From NCBI RefSeq assembly GCF_003326675.1, contig NZ_JPWF01000015.1, positions 48,852 through 112,851 on the forward strand: DNA of 64,000 bases, given 5' to 3'. Numbering within the stretch: position 1 is the first letter of the stretch; every line of letters begins with the position of its first letter. The stretch comes from Thalassospira profundimaris (GTDB lineage: Bacteria > Pseudomonadota > Alphaproteobacteria > Rhodospirillales > Thalassospiraceae). Below are positions 7,991 through 16,467 of this stretch, piece by piece. The translations under genes were made by a program, and so were the position numbers. The notes beneath the pieces were generated by a model, which worked only from the letters and a program-made list of their open reading frames with translations, made no database searches and was not told where the DNA came from.

Positions 7991-8917
7991 GTGGTCGATG
8001 CCGATATCTTTCGTGAACTCTCGGAATTCCTTCGGGTTCGTCCCGTCCTGGATGATTACTGTCTTTTTGGCGGAGACTGGCGTGCATTTCACGAACATGA
8101 TTTGGAAGGGTGCGCGTATTTCCACTTGGTATTGGCAGGAAATTGCTTTCTTGAACGCCGGAACTGCGATCCAATTGCCTTATCGAAAGGCGATATTGTT
8201 TTGCTGCCGCATGGATCTGAACATTCCCTGGGTAGCGGAACTGATACAAGCAACAGCACCGTCATTACCGATGTCCGCCAAGATATCCGCATCAAAACAA
8301 TCGAGGGCAGTGACGTAACAACGAAACTTGTTTGCGGACGGCTCTTTTACAGCACCGGGGCAAGTGACTTTCTTGTCCGGCTATTGCCCGAAGTTGTTAT
8401 TTCAAAAACAATTGCACTGGACACGGAGTGTCGGCACGAATGGATTGTCTCCAATATCGCGACAGAAATTCAGGAGGGGCGCCCGGGCTGGTCAATCGTT
8501 GCAGCCAATTTTGCATCGGCACTTTTCACCATGGTTTTGCGCGATCATTTTGAAAGACATCCAGTTGCTGAAGGCGTTTTTTCTCTCCTTGCCAACAATC
8601 AGACCCGCAAGGCTGTGATTGCTATGTTGCACAATCCAGCCCATCCGTGGTCGCTTGACGAGCTGGCGGCTGCCTCTGTGACGTCAAGAGCCTCTCTTGT
8701 TCGTGCGTTTTCCAGAGCTGGCAACATAGCGCCGTTTGGTTTCCTGATGCGGCTCAGGCTCGGCATTGCACGTCAAAAGCTGTCATCTGGAAGTACTTCA
8801 CTGGGCCAGATTGCCGAGGATGTCGGCTACCAGTCCGAAGCCGCATTCAGTCGGGCGTTTTTTCGGGAGTTCGGTGTTCGCCCGGGCCAATGGCGCGAAT
8901 TTTCATCCAAAGCCTGA
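7991..8917 (+). CDS. AraC family transcriptional regulator with N-terminal cupin
   Basis: 308 residues. Residues about 10-195 form a cupin-like sensor domain (HLVLAGNCFLE, LLPHGSEHSLG) of the type found in regulators of stress and redox genes. The C-terminal 100 residues are a complete AraC double helix-turn-helix (WSLDELAAASVTSRASLVRAF, then LGQIAEDVGYQSEAAFSRAFFREFG). A GTG start at 7991 is used; the ribosome site is weak. It stands 41 bp after the TetR gene and could be co-transcribed. The AhpD-like gene beyond the shared terminator, or the MFS gene after that, are natural targets, but no operator was identified. Confidence 0.88.
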   Translation: MVDADIFRELSEFLRVRPVLDDYCLFGGDWRAFHEHDLEGCAYFHLVLAGNCFLERRNCDPIALSKGDIVLLPHGSEHSLGSGTDTSNSTVITDVRQDIRIKTIEGSDVTTKLVCGRLFYSTGASDFLVRLLPEVVISKTIALDTECRHEWIVSNIATEIQEGRPGWSIVAANFASALFTMVLRDHFERHPVAEGVFSLLANNQTRKAVIAMLHNPAHPWSLDELAAASVTSRASLVRAFSRAGNIAPFGFLMRLRLGIARQKLSSGSTSLGQIAEDVGYQSEAAFSRAFFREFGVRPGQWREFSSKA

Positions 8918-8934
8918 TCTTTCCGTATAAACCG

Positions 8935-8966
8935 AAGGGCCGGTCATTCCAGAATGACCGGCCCTT
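8935..8966. terminator. Bidirectional Rho-independent terminator
   Basis: A perfect 14-bp stem AAGGGCCGGTCATT/AATGACCGGCCCTT with a 4-base loop lies between the convergent AraC and AhpD-like genes. Confidence 0.85.
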
Positions 8967-8987
8967 ACGAACGAAAACGGTTTTCCG

Positions 8988-9341
8988 TCAGTCCCGCGTT
9001 TCAGTAACCGCATCGAATGCGTCAAGAGTGCGTGTTGTGTAAACCAGTGCAGCACCAGCATTGACACTGATCGCGACGCTTAATGCTTCGGCGATTTCTT
9101 CTTTGGAAACGCCGAGTTTGGCAGCTTCGGCGCTATGAACTGTAATACAGCCGTCACACCGCAGGCTGATCGCAACGGCCAGGGCAATGAGTTCTCGTGT
9201 TTTGGCGTCCAGGTGACCTGTTTTGGCGCCGGCGCCGCCAATGGTGGCATATCCTTTCACGGTGTCCGGGCTCAGTTTGGCTACTTCTCCGACGCCAGAC
9301 AACACTTGACCACGATATTCGTTCCAGTTGTGCATATGCAT
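8988..9341 (-). CDS. Carboxymuconolactone decarboxylase / AhpD-like protein
   Basis: 117 residues, the normal length of single-domain AhpD-like proteins. It has the CxxC redox pair and following histidine (LRCDGCITVHSAEAAKLG, about residues 60-77) in the helical core typical of the family. Members either reduce peroxidase partners or act as alkylhydroperoxidases; true CMD enzymes lack the CxxC, so a thiol-redox role is favoured. The start ATG at 9341 has a GGAGAAAC site 6 bases upstream. It is monocistronic, with a shared terminator at its end. Confidence 0.9.
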   Translation of the reverse strand: MHMHNWNEYRGQVLSGVGEVAKLSPDTVKGYATIGGAGAKTGHLDAKTRELIALAVAISLRCDGCITVHSAEAAKLGVSKEEIAEALSVAISVNAGAALVYTTRTLDAFDAVTETRD

Positions 9342-9531
9342 AATGTTTCTCCAGATTTTGGATGTTTAACCGTTTGATGGAGAAAAGATATCTGACGAAG
9401 TGCATCGGGAGAATGTCCGGGCGGATCATGTTTATGGCTGTGCGGATCAAAAAGAAATCAGCAAGACTGATATGGAAAAAAGGCCTTACTCCGGTGGAGC
9501 AAGACCTTTGATGCGCAGGCTGCGTGCAAGC

Positions 9532-10803
9532 TTAACTGGTGCGCCGGGTTCCGAGGAATATTGCTAGTGCCACTATTTCCGATATGGCTGCGACAGCCCC
9601 GATTTGCCAGCTGTTTCCAGCGGCAATGACAATCGAGCCTATTGCACTCCCAAGCGAGAAGCCCGCATACATCACCGACGTGTTCAATGAAAGCGTCACA
9701 GAGGCTGTTTGTGGCCCGCCGGCATTGATCAGGTTTGCCATTTGCGCAGGGAAAAACGACCAAACCGTAATACCCCACAACGAAATCGCGGCCAGAACAG
9801 GAATGAATGCGATGTCTGGTGTAAGGGCAAGGGCGCTAAATGCTATTACGACAAATGCCAGGGCCAGTAAAAGCAACGATGGCACAATGACGCGTGGATA
9901 ACCGATGCGATCTGTCAGCTTACCACCGATCAGGACACCCACGGCAGCAGAGGCTCCCCAAAGGCTGACCGTTGCACCAATACCGGTTTCTGCAAAATTC
10001 AGAGTTTGTGAGAGATATGGCGCGATAAAGGGGTAAGCAGTATATGCCCCCATTGCCCAGAATGCAGTGACGAAAAGCGGTTTCAGAACTGCGGGCGACG
10101 TTGCAACTTTCACTCTTTCGGCAAGGCCCGCGACGCGAATCTCGCGACCTGCATCCTTATTGACGCCCGCATATATCCCCGCAGCAGCAATCAGGGACAT
10201 TCCGCCGACGGCAAAAAATGTTGCTCGCCATCCAAGAGCATGTCCGATCAGTGAACCGAGCGGCAGGCCGAGCGCAATCGCAATTGTCATCCCGCCACTG
10301 ACGATTGCCAGTGCCTGTCCTCGTTTCTCGGGTCCGGCGATCGCGCCAGCCAATGCATTCGCGTTGGGCACATAAAGCCCGGATGCGATTGCAAGCAGTA
10401 TTCTTGCGATCATCAGGCTCGAATAATCGCTGGAAAGCCACGCAAAGATATTGCCGGCAGTGAAGAGTGCCATTGACCAGAGCAAAACATTCCGGCGGTT
10501 CAGGTTTGCTGTTAGCACCGTCATGACGGGTGAACTAAGCGCAAGTGTGATTGTAAATACAGTAACCAACTGGGCAACCGTTGAAACGGAATGGCCAAAG
10601 TCGACAGCCATTTTGGGTAACAGCGGAGCGATCATGAAGCCTTCTGTGCCGATCGCGAATGTTCCCAATGCCATGCAGAGTATCGGCATCAATTCCCGGA
10701 GGGTGGCGGATCGCCTTTTCTTTTCGGAAAGATTTGAGACGCTTGCGGAGCTTGAATTTGCGGGGGCAAGTGATTTTGATGTGCAAACAGATTGATGTGT
10801 CAT
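9532..10803 (-). CDS. MFS transporter, AraJ/arabinose-efflux type
   Basis: About 423 residues with twelve membrane segments. The segment TFAIGTEGFMIAPLLPKMA near the start and the conserved ARILLAIASGLYVPNANAL region are typical of the AraJ/YdhP group of drug and sugar exporters. A longer frame begins at an ATG at 10863 that overlaps the stop of the upstream SDR, but it would translate through a terminator-like hairpin (10825-10853). The ATG at 10803 is therefore preferred. The gene has no room for its own promoter, so it depends on readthrough from the SDR. Confidence 0.85.
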   Translation of the reverse strand: MTHQSVCTSKSLAPANSSSASVSNLSEKKRRSATLRELMPILCMALGTFAIGTEGFMIAPLLPKMAVDFGHSVSTVAQLVTVFTITLALSSPVMTVLTANLNRRNVLLWSMALFTAGNIFAWLSSDYSSLMIARILLAIASGLYVPNANALAGAIAGPEKRGQALAIVSGGMTIAIALGLPLGSLIGHALGWRATFFAVGGMSLIAAAGIYAGVNKDAGREIRVAGLAERVKVATSPAVLKPLFVTAFWAMGAYTAYPFIAPYLSQTLNFAETGIGATVSLWGASAAVGVLIGGKLTDRIGYPRVIVPSLLLLALAFVVIAFSALALTPDIAFIPVLAAISLWGITVWSFFPAQMANLINAGGPQTASVTLSLNTSVMYAGFSLGSAIGSIVIAAGNSWQIGAVAAISEIVALAIFLGTRRTS

Positions 10804-10824
10804 GGGGCGTATCCAACTAAAAAG

Positions 10825-10853
10825 TCCGGATTGGCCGACAAAGCCAACCCGGA
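10825..10853 (-). terminator. Terminator-like or attenuator hairpin between SDR and MFS genes
   Basis: On the minus strand CCGGGTTGGC pairs with GCCAATCCGG (one A-C mismatch) and is followed by ACTTTTT. It sits between two co-directional genes only 60 bp apart, so it may set a lower level of the downstream pump. Confidence 0.6.
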
Positions 10854-10862
10854 ACTGGGACA

Positions 10863-11621
10863 TCAGACAGGGATCGGTTCGGCAATGAGTGCAGCATTGA
10901 AGTTATGCACGAACTCATGCTCATCCGGTCCGACGTTGGCGCGGAAGGCTGCTGCGGCCTCGACCACCACTTCTGGTGTTTCTGTCGCCAGTCCCAGCAT
11001 TGTTTGTTCGATGAAGCTTGTAAGATCCATTGCGCGCGGATCGTCGCTTTTCTTGATCAGATCGGTGTTCACCCAGGGCGGTGCAATTTCTTGTACACTC
11101 ACCGATGTATCTCTGAGCATGAAGCGCAGCGACATCGAGTATGAGTGGATTGCAGCCTTTGAAGCCGAGTAAACCGCATTTCCTGCCAACGGCACGAAAG
11201 CGAGTACTGAGCTGTTATTGATGATTGTTGCGCGTTGCTGCGTTTTCAGATGTTCGACTAGTGCTGAGGTCATTCGCACAGGGCCGAGTACATTTGTCGT
11301 CAGAATCTGTTGGGAAACCGTGTCATCAACTGGTCCAGATACATCATCAAATGGCATGATACCGGCATTGTTGATGAGCACATTCAGGTTCGGATACTTG
11401 TTGATCAATTGCTTGGCAGCAGCATCGATACTGGCAATATCGTTGATATCGAGTTCGAGAGCATCCATGCCCGGGTTGGCTTTGGTGATTTCGTCTAAAA
11501 GACCTTTCCGCCGACCTGCGATGATTACCTTGTTGCCCAATTTGTGAAACGCCTCTGCCAGTCCGCGCCCGATACCGGATGTTCCGCCAGTGATGAAAAT
11601 CGTGTTGTCGGTCATATGCAT
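10863..11621 (-). CDS. SDR family oxidoreductase, DltE-like
   Basis: 252 residues, a classical short-chain dehydrogenase. It has the cofactor loop TGGTSGIG at residues 12-19, NNAG near residue 88, catalytic Ser in INNSSVLAF, and YSASK around residue 155. Arg residues after strand 2 (AGRRKG) favour NADP. The start ATG at 11621 has AAGGA 8 bases before it. It is first in a two-gene unit with the MFS gene. The substrate is unknown; together with the neighbouring SDR, pump and GlxA-type regulator it suggests a response to a reactive carbonyl. Confidence 0.92.
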   Translation of the reverse strand: MHMTDNTIFITGGTSGIGRGLAEAFHKLGNKVIIAGRRKGLLDEITKANPGMDALELDINDIASIDAAAKQLINKYPNLNVLINNAGIMPFDDVSGPVDDTVSQQILTTNVLGPVRMTSALVEHLKTQQRATIINNSSVLAFVPLAGNAVYSASKAAIHSYSMSLRFMLRDTSVSVQEIAPPWVNTDLIKKSDDPRAMDLTSFIEQTMLGLATETPEVVVEAAAAFRANVGPDEHEFVHNFNAALIAEPIPV

Positions 11622-11698
11622 TTGCTTATTCCTTCGGAGTTTGTGCCCGACTTGAGCTGTTAAGCCGGTATTGCGTGATTATCCTGATTGACCTGGGG

Positions 11699-12517
11699 TC
11701 AAATTGCCGGGGTCAGTGCTTTTTCGCGGTAACGAGCACCCGGAGTGCTATGGGCAAACTTTTGGGAGAGGCTCTTGCGAGACGCCTCGAAATTGTCCCA
11801 GTCAATGCCACTTTGCAGTGGGGGAATTGTTACGACTTCGCCTTGGTCAAGTCCGGCCAGGGCTGCATCGACCATCACATCCGCACGCATGACCATTTCG
11901 TCAGGCATATTTGAGTGATGCATACCGGAGATTTCCCAGAATTCTGTCGCCGTTGCACCGGGAAGAACTGCTTGTACGCGGACGCCTTTATCGGCCAGTT
12001 CGTGATGCAGGGACTGCGTCAAAGCCAGTACATAGGCTTTCGTCGCACCGTATACGCCGTTGAGAATCTCAGGGCCAATCGCAACAATTGAAGAGATGTT
12101 GATAATTGTCCCTTCATTGCGCGAAGCAAATGCCGGAGCAGCAGCATATGTCAGTCGTGTAAGTGCCGTGACATTCAGGCCAATCATTTCCTCCATGCGG
12201 TTGATGTCGGCCGACAGAAGGGGGGCTACCGATCCGAACCCTGCATTATTGACGAGTACGGAGATGCTGCTGTCTGTCTTCAGAATGTGCTCAACATGTG
12301 CGGTGTCGGATTTTTTGCTCAGGTCTGCAGGCAGAACGTGAACGTAACGGCCGGTTTCCTCAGAAATGCTTTTTGCAATTGCATTAAGGCGATCTTCGTT
12401 ACGAGCAACCAAAACAAGGTCATAACCACGCTTAGCCAAACGGTCAGCGTAAATCGCACCAATACCTGCCGATGCTCCGGTAATCAGTGCAGTTCCTGCG
12501 GCGGATGAGTCAGACAT
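11699..12517 (-). CDS. SDR family NAD(P)-dependent oxidoreductase
   Basis: 272 residues from the ATG at 12517, which has GAGGA 8 bases upstream; the frame stays open further upstream but without a comparable site. It has the cofactor motif TGASAGIG, NNAG, the catalytic Ser in INISSIVA and YGATK (about residue 160), as in the DltE/YqjQ branch. It is divergent from the GlxA/FtrA-like regulator at 12662 and separated from it by 144 bp with a small palindrome. It is probably controlled by that regulator. The substrate is not evident. Confidence 0.9.
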   Translation of the reverse strand: MSDSSAAGTALITGASAGIGAIYADRLAKRGYDLVLVARNEDRLNAIAKSISEETGRYVHVLPADLSKKSDTAHVEHILKTDSSISVLVNNAGFGSVAPLLSADINRMEEMIGLNVTALTRLTYAAAPAFASRNEGTIINISSIVAIGPEILNGVYGATKAYVLALTQSLHHELADKGVRVQAVLPGATATEFWEISGMHHSNMPDEMVMRADVMVDAALAGLDQGEVVTIPPLQSGIDWDNFEASRKSLSQKFAHSTPGARYREKALTPAI

Positions 12518-12604
12518 TTCAAATTCCTCTGCGAAGTTGGTTTCGATGAGGATGACGATAAGCTTGATTTGTGATGTCTTGAATGTCATATTAACGTCGT
12601 TTTA

Positions 12605-12619
12605 GGACATAATTTGTCC
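12605..12619. promoter_or_regulatory. Small palindrome in divergent promoter region
   Basis: GGACA-TAATT-TGTCC lies midway between the SDR and the AraC-type regulator, flanked by two ACGTC motifs. It is a candidate operator. Confidence 0.4.
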
Positions 12620-12661
12620 GTTTTATCAATTTTACGTCTTTTTATGCCATCGGAGGATGCG

Positions 12662-13600
12662 ATGCTCAGTTTGGGGTTTATTCTGCACAGTGATTTTTCA
12701 CCGATGGGACTTGCGGCCCTCACTGCGTTCGAACTGGCCAATGCACAATCGGAAGAAAAGCTTTATGACGTGTCAATTCTGTCCGCGAATGGCGGACCGG
12801 TAAAAGGGTCAATAGGGTTTTCGATAGATACTGAATCTGTATCCGATCGATACTTCGATTTGTTAATTGTCAGCGGCAGTATGCAGCCACCAGGCACCGA
12901 AGTTGTCGATTTTCTTAAGACGGCGCCACGCTTTAGTCGCAGGATTGCTTCAATTTGTACCGGCGCATTCGTGCTTGCGGCGGCCGGTCTGCTTGACGGC
13001 CGACGTGCTACGACCCACTGGGCATATGCACAGCAAATGAAAGAAAATTATCCCAAGATCAAAGTCGAGGAAGACCTGATATTTATCAAGGATGGGCCAA
13101 TCTGGACGTCTGCTGGAATGACGGCAGGGATAGATTTGGCGCTTGCGCTTATCGAGGAAGATTTCGGAGCAGATCTTGCGCGCCTGATTGCCAAGAAGCT
13201 GGTCATTTATCATCGCCGTGCCGGAGGACAGACGCAGCATTCTACGTTGCTGGAGCTGGAACCAAAGTCAGACCGCATCCAGAAAGTGCTCACTTATGCG
13301 CGGCGCAATCTGGAAAGCCGTCTTGACGTTGAAGAACTGGCCGGCGTTGCAAATCTGAGCCCAAGACAGTTCAGCCGTGCCTTTCGTACCGAAACCGGAC
13401 AATCTCCTGCGAAAGCAATTGAAAATCTCAGGTTGGAGGTTGCACGCAGCTTGATGGAAGACACCAATCATTCAATCGATGAGGTGGCACGTCAAACTGG
13501 ATTTTCAGATCGTGACCGCATGCGAAGGGCGTTCCTACGAGCATTTGGTCAGCCTCCGCAAACCATTCGCCGCGCGACCCGTACCGCAGCTGGCATATAA
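12662..13600 (+). CDS. GlxA/FtrA-type transcriptional regulator (DJ-1/PfpI domain + AraC HTH)
   Basis: 312 residues from the ATG at 12662, which has GGAGG 5 bases upstream. Residues about 1-190 are a DJ-1/PfpI glutamine-amidotransferase-like domain with the nucleophile-elbow-like RIASICTGAFVLAAAGLLDG and the usual ATTHWAY. Residues about 215-305 are an AraC double helix-turn-helix (LDVEELAGVANLSPRQFSRAF; IDEVARQTGFSDRDRMRRAF). Regulators of this class respond to small metabolites and often control adjacent oxidoreductases. The divergent SDR at 11699 is the obvious target. A strong terminator follows. Confidence 0.92.
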   Translation: MLSLGFILHSDFSPMGLAALTAFELANAQSEEKLYDVSILSANGGPVKGSIGFSIDTESVSDRYFDLLIVSGSMQPPGTEVVDFLKTAPRFSRRIASICTGAFVLAAAGLLDGRRATTHWAYAQQMKENYPKIKVEEDLIFIKDGPIWTSAGMTAGIDLALALIEEDFGADLARLIAKKLVIYHRRAGGQTQHSTLLELEPKSDRIQKVLTYARRNLESRLDVEELAGVANLSPRQFSRAFRTETGQSPAKAIENLRLEVARSLMEDTNHSIDEVARQTGFSDRDRMRRAFLRAFGQPPQTIRRATRTAAGI

Positions 13601-13662
13601 GGTTCCCTCCCTGATCTGCCAGGTTTCCGATGTCTGACGGACTGGCAATATAACGTGCAGAT

Positions 13663-13694
13663 ATGACCCGCATTCAAAAATGAATGCGGGTCAT
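13663..13694 (+). terminator. Rho-independent terminator after the GlxA-type regulator
   Basis: TGACCCGCATTCA pairs exactly with TGAATGCGGGTCA across an AAAA loop. The T-run is poor, but the stem is long and GC-rich. Confidence 0.7.
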
Positions 13695-13777
13695 TCAGTG
13701 TTGGCTGTTTGCACGTTTGAACACTCGATCAATCATTGCCGAATTCACTTCGATCGTTTCGGAAATATGAGGAAGAC

Positions 13778-14443
13778 ATGAGTGATTCAATGCGGACTGT
13801 TATTTTGGGCGGCAGCACGGGCATCGGCAAGGCCATCGCCTCTGCACTCTCGCACCGGGGAGGCGATGTTTTTTCTCTTGGCAGGTCGAATGGTATAGAC
13901 GTTGCAAGTGCGGCAAGCATCGAGGGATGGTTTCTTGCCAATGGTGAGGTTGATCATGTGATTTTTACCGCGGGCTCGCAGGCGCCAGCGGGTATGGTTA
14001 CAGGGCTGGACATTGACGCTGCCAAAGCAGCTTTCGACGTAAAGTTCTGGGGGGCGGTACGGGTGGCGCAGACAGCTGCAAAATACATCCGCTCCGGTGG
14101 GACCCTTACTTTGACTTCTGGATTTCTGGCACGCAAAACGGTTCCGGGCACGTTTGTTAAGACGACGATGAATGCCGCATTGGAAGCAGGTGTGAAGATC
14201 CTGGCACGGGAACTTGCGCCTGTTCGGGTCAATATCGTTAGCCCCGGTCTGACAGACACCGAAGCCTATAGCGGAATGGCAGCAAGTGATCGCGAACAAA
14301 TGTTTGCAAGTGCAGCGAAATCGCTGCCGGTCGGCCGTGTCGCGTCACCAAATGACGTTGCCAAAGGGTATCTGTTTGTAATCGACTGTGATTCGGTTAC
14401 CGGGGCCGTGATTGATATTGACGGTGGCGCGCTCGTTAGCTGA
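13778..14443 (+). CDS. Short SDR-like protein lacking the YxxxK motif
   Basis: 221 residues from the ATG at 13778 with GAGGA upstream. The cofactor loop is present (LGGSTGIGKAIA) and the C-terminal SPGLTDTEAY plus IDIDGGALVS are typical of SDRs. At the catalytic position, however, the sequence reads GTFVKTTMNAALE, so the Tyr and Lys of YxxxK are missing. A Ser-containing TLTSGF segment remains. This matches a known branch of short atypical SDRs whose chemistry is unclear; it may bind NAD(P) without classical dehydrogenase activity. It is apparently monocistronic. Confidence 0.8.
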   Translation: MSDSMRTVILGGSTGIGKAIASALSHRGGDVFSLGRSNGIDVASAASIEGWFLANGEVDHVIFTAGSQAPAGMVTGLDIDAAKAAFDVKFWGAVRVAQTAAKYIRSGGTLTLTSGFLARKTVPGTFVKTTMNAALEAGVKILARELAPVRVNIVSPGLTDTEAYSGMAASDREQMFASAAKSLPVGRVASPNDVAKGYLFVIDCDSVTGAVIDIDGGALVS

Positions 14444-14591
14444 ACGGACGCAATTCCCGAACCCCGGGTTCTAGATTTCAATTCAGAGAGAAGACTGTTC
14501 CTGTCCGACGTTATTTTGGGTTTCGGCACTGTTTTCTCTCGCAGGATTCCAACTTGTCAGGATCGCCTTTGGTGGTGAGAAAGGAAGCCGC

Positions 14592-15323
14592 ATGGCCAAG
14601 TCATTGACCGTCGGGCACATCGATTTGTCGTTTCACAAGGCCAGCTGCCTTGAAGTGGAGAAAGTTCTCAAAAGGCATGGCTTTGAGGTTCAGCGACGGG
14701 CTGCCCCTCATGAAGACATGTTTGAATTGTTGAAAAATGACGAGATAGATCTGCTTGTGTCGGCATGGTTACCGGCAAGTCATGATTTATATCTTCGTCC
14801 AATTGCAGACAAGGTTAGCAAACTCACGGTGCTGTATGAGCCATACTGCATATGGGGTGTGCCGGACTATGTCAGTGAGCTTGAAGTTCGCTCGGTAGAT
14901 GATCTCAAGAAACCAGCATCTCTCGACAGAATGGATAAGCTCATCCAGGGGATCAATCCGGGAGCCGGGATCAGCCGTTTTTCAGAAAAGATGATTGATA
15001 GCTATGGCCTGCGCCAATTTGGTTACCGCTTTAATGCGGGCTCTGAAGCCGATTGTTTCGACAGGTTTGAGCAGTTCTATGCAGCTCAACGGTGGCTTGT
15101 CATTCCGCTCTGGCACCCACAATACCTTCACAACCGATACAAGATCCGTGCACTTGAGGAGCCACAAGGTCTGTTGGGCGGTTCAGATCAGGCAACATTA
15201 GTTGTCCGTAATGCCGCAAAGGACAAGATCGGGCATTCCGCGCTTAAGGCGCTTTCCGCGATGTATTTGGGAAATGCGAAAGTGAGCGCGTTGGACGATC
15301 AATTGCAGCGAGCACACGCATAA
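14592..15323 (+). CDS. OpuAC-type (glycine betaine/choline) substrate-binding domain protein, no signal peptide
   Basis: 243 residues forming a single OpuAC-like domain: N-terminal VGHIDLSFHKASCLEVEKVL, the aromatic-cage-like LVIPLWHPQYLHNRYKIRALEEP and a C-terminal helical tail. The ATG at 14592 has AAGGA upstream, and the preceding sequence does not extend the protein, so it has neither signal peptide nor lipobox. No permease or ATPase gene is adjacent. It therefore probably acts in the cytoplasm as a quaternary-amine sensor or store, unless export is unconventional. Confidence 0.8.
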   Translation: MAKSLTVGHIDLSFHKASCLEVEKVLKRHGFEVQRRAAPHEDMFELLKNDEIDLLVSAWLPASHDLYLRPIADKVSKLTVLYEPYCIWGVPDYVSELEVRSVDDLKKPASLDRMDKLIQGINPGAGISRFSEKMIDSYGLRQFGYRFNAGSEADCFDRFEQFYAAQRWLVIPLWHPQYLHNRYKIRALEEPQGLLGGSDQATLVVRNAAKDKIGHSALKALSAMYLGNAKVSALDDQLQRAHA

Positions 15324-15382
15324 AGCAACCGGCTGCTTCCGGTTTTACCCAAAATTCCAATGCGTCAGGACACAAGCCAGTC

Positions 15383-16336
15383 ATGTCCCAAATCCCAAAT
15401 GCAGCATCTTGTGACACACCATTTCCGCAGCAAAAAACCAACAGTACAATGTCTTATACGGGCCTCTTTGGTCTTGTTCTCGCGATCCTGATCTGGGGGG
15501 CGAATTGGCCCGTGATGAAAACCGGACTGGAACATATAACGCCGCTTTGGTTTTCCAGTTTGCGTTTTCTGACTGGTGGTCTTTGTTTGTTGGTCTATCA
15601 ACTGGCCAAAGGGGATGTTCGTGTGCCACGAGCAGCTGATCTGCCCTTCCTGCTTTCCGTAGGCTTGCTGCAAATGATGTTGTTTACGGCGCTCGGTGCG
15701 ATTGCGATGACCCAACTGAGTGCGGGGCGCTCTGCAATGCTGAGCTATACAACGGCTGTCTGGGTAGCACCTATTTCCTTCTTTGTTTTTGGCGAAAGAA
15801 TAACCACGCGAAAGCTTGCTTCGCTGCTGCTTGGTGCGCTGGGAGTCATCGTTCTCATGAGTCCTGCTGCGATTGACTGGTCAAATTCAGCAGTCCTGCA
15901 TGCCAACATGATGCTCCTGGCCGGAGCCTTGTGCTGGGCAGTATGTATTATTCATCTGAGATACTTCAGAAGTCACACTTCCCCATATCATCTGGCACCT
16001 TGGCAGATGCTTTTGGCAGGCACCGCCTTATTGTTTGTCGCCTTGATGTTTGAAGGGCGATATTCGGGAGACGGCAGTAATACGCTGTGGCTTGCCTTGT
16101 TCTTCGTGGGGCCTTTGGCGACTGCTTTTTGCTTTTGTGCCGTAAACTTGGCGAGTACGCGTTTGGCCGCCAGCACCATGTCCACGGCAATGTTGGGAGT
16201 GCCTGTTACAGGCATTCTGGTATCGGCAATTGTTCTTGGTGAAGCAATCGGGAGCAGTCTTGTTTTTGGAGCTGCGGCGATCATTTCTGGCATCCTGATC
16301 AGTTCTGTGCCTCTGAGGCGGCGCAAAATCGTATAA
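15383..16336 (+). CDS. EamA/DMT family transporter
   Basis: 317 residues with about ten hydrophobic segments in two EamA repeats (LVLAILIWGANWPVMKTGLE near the start; the second half begins around residue 180). Such RhaT/PagO-like proteins export amino acids, nucleosides or other metabolites. The first ATG (15383) is used, but the ATG at 15449, directly before the first membrane segment, is equally possible since neither has a strong ribosome site. It is located between a binding-protein homologue and a LysR regulator; a functional link is not shown. Confidence 0.87.
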   Translation: MSQIPNAASCDTPFPQQKTNSTMSYTGLFGLVLAILIWGANWPVMKTGLEHITPLWFSSLRFLTGGLCLLVYQLAKGDVRVPRAADLPFLLSVGLLQMMLFTALGAIAMTQLSAGRSAMLSYTTAVWVAPISFFVFGERITTRKLASLLLGALGVIVLMSPAAIDWSNSAVLHANMMLLAGALCWAVCIIHLRYFRSHTSPYHLAPWQMLLAGTALLFVALMFEGRYSGDGSNTLWLALFFVGPLATAFCFCAVNLASTRLAASTMSTAMLGVPVTGILVSAIVLGEAIGSSLVFGAAAIISGILISSVPLRRRKIV

Positions 16337-16467
16337 ATTCTATGCGCAATTATCCCGAGATATGATTGAATTGTTACTCCGCGTAAGAGTAGTACTAGGC
16401 AGGACGGAAGGTCGGATGACTGTGCCATCTTCTAGCATATCCGAATTCAGATGAGGCTGCGTGGCAT

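Noticed and set aside
10803..10863. Longer N-terminus for the MFS gene starting at the ATG overlapping the SDR stop
   Set aside because: It would code through a terminator-like hairpin, has no ribosome site, and the extra residues do not resemble an MFS N-terminus. The ATG at 10803 is preferred, though not proven.
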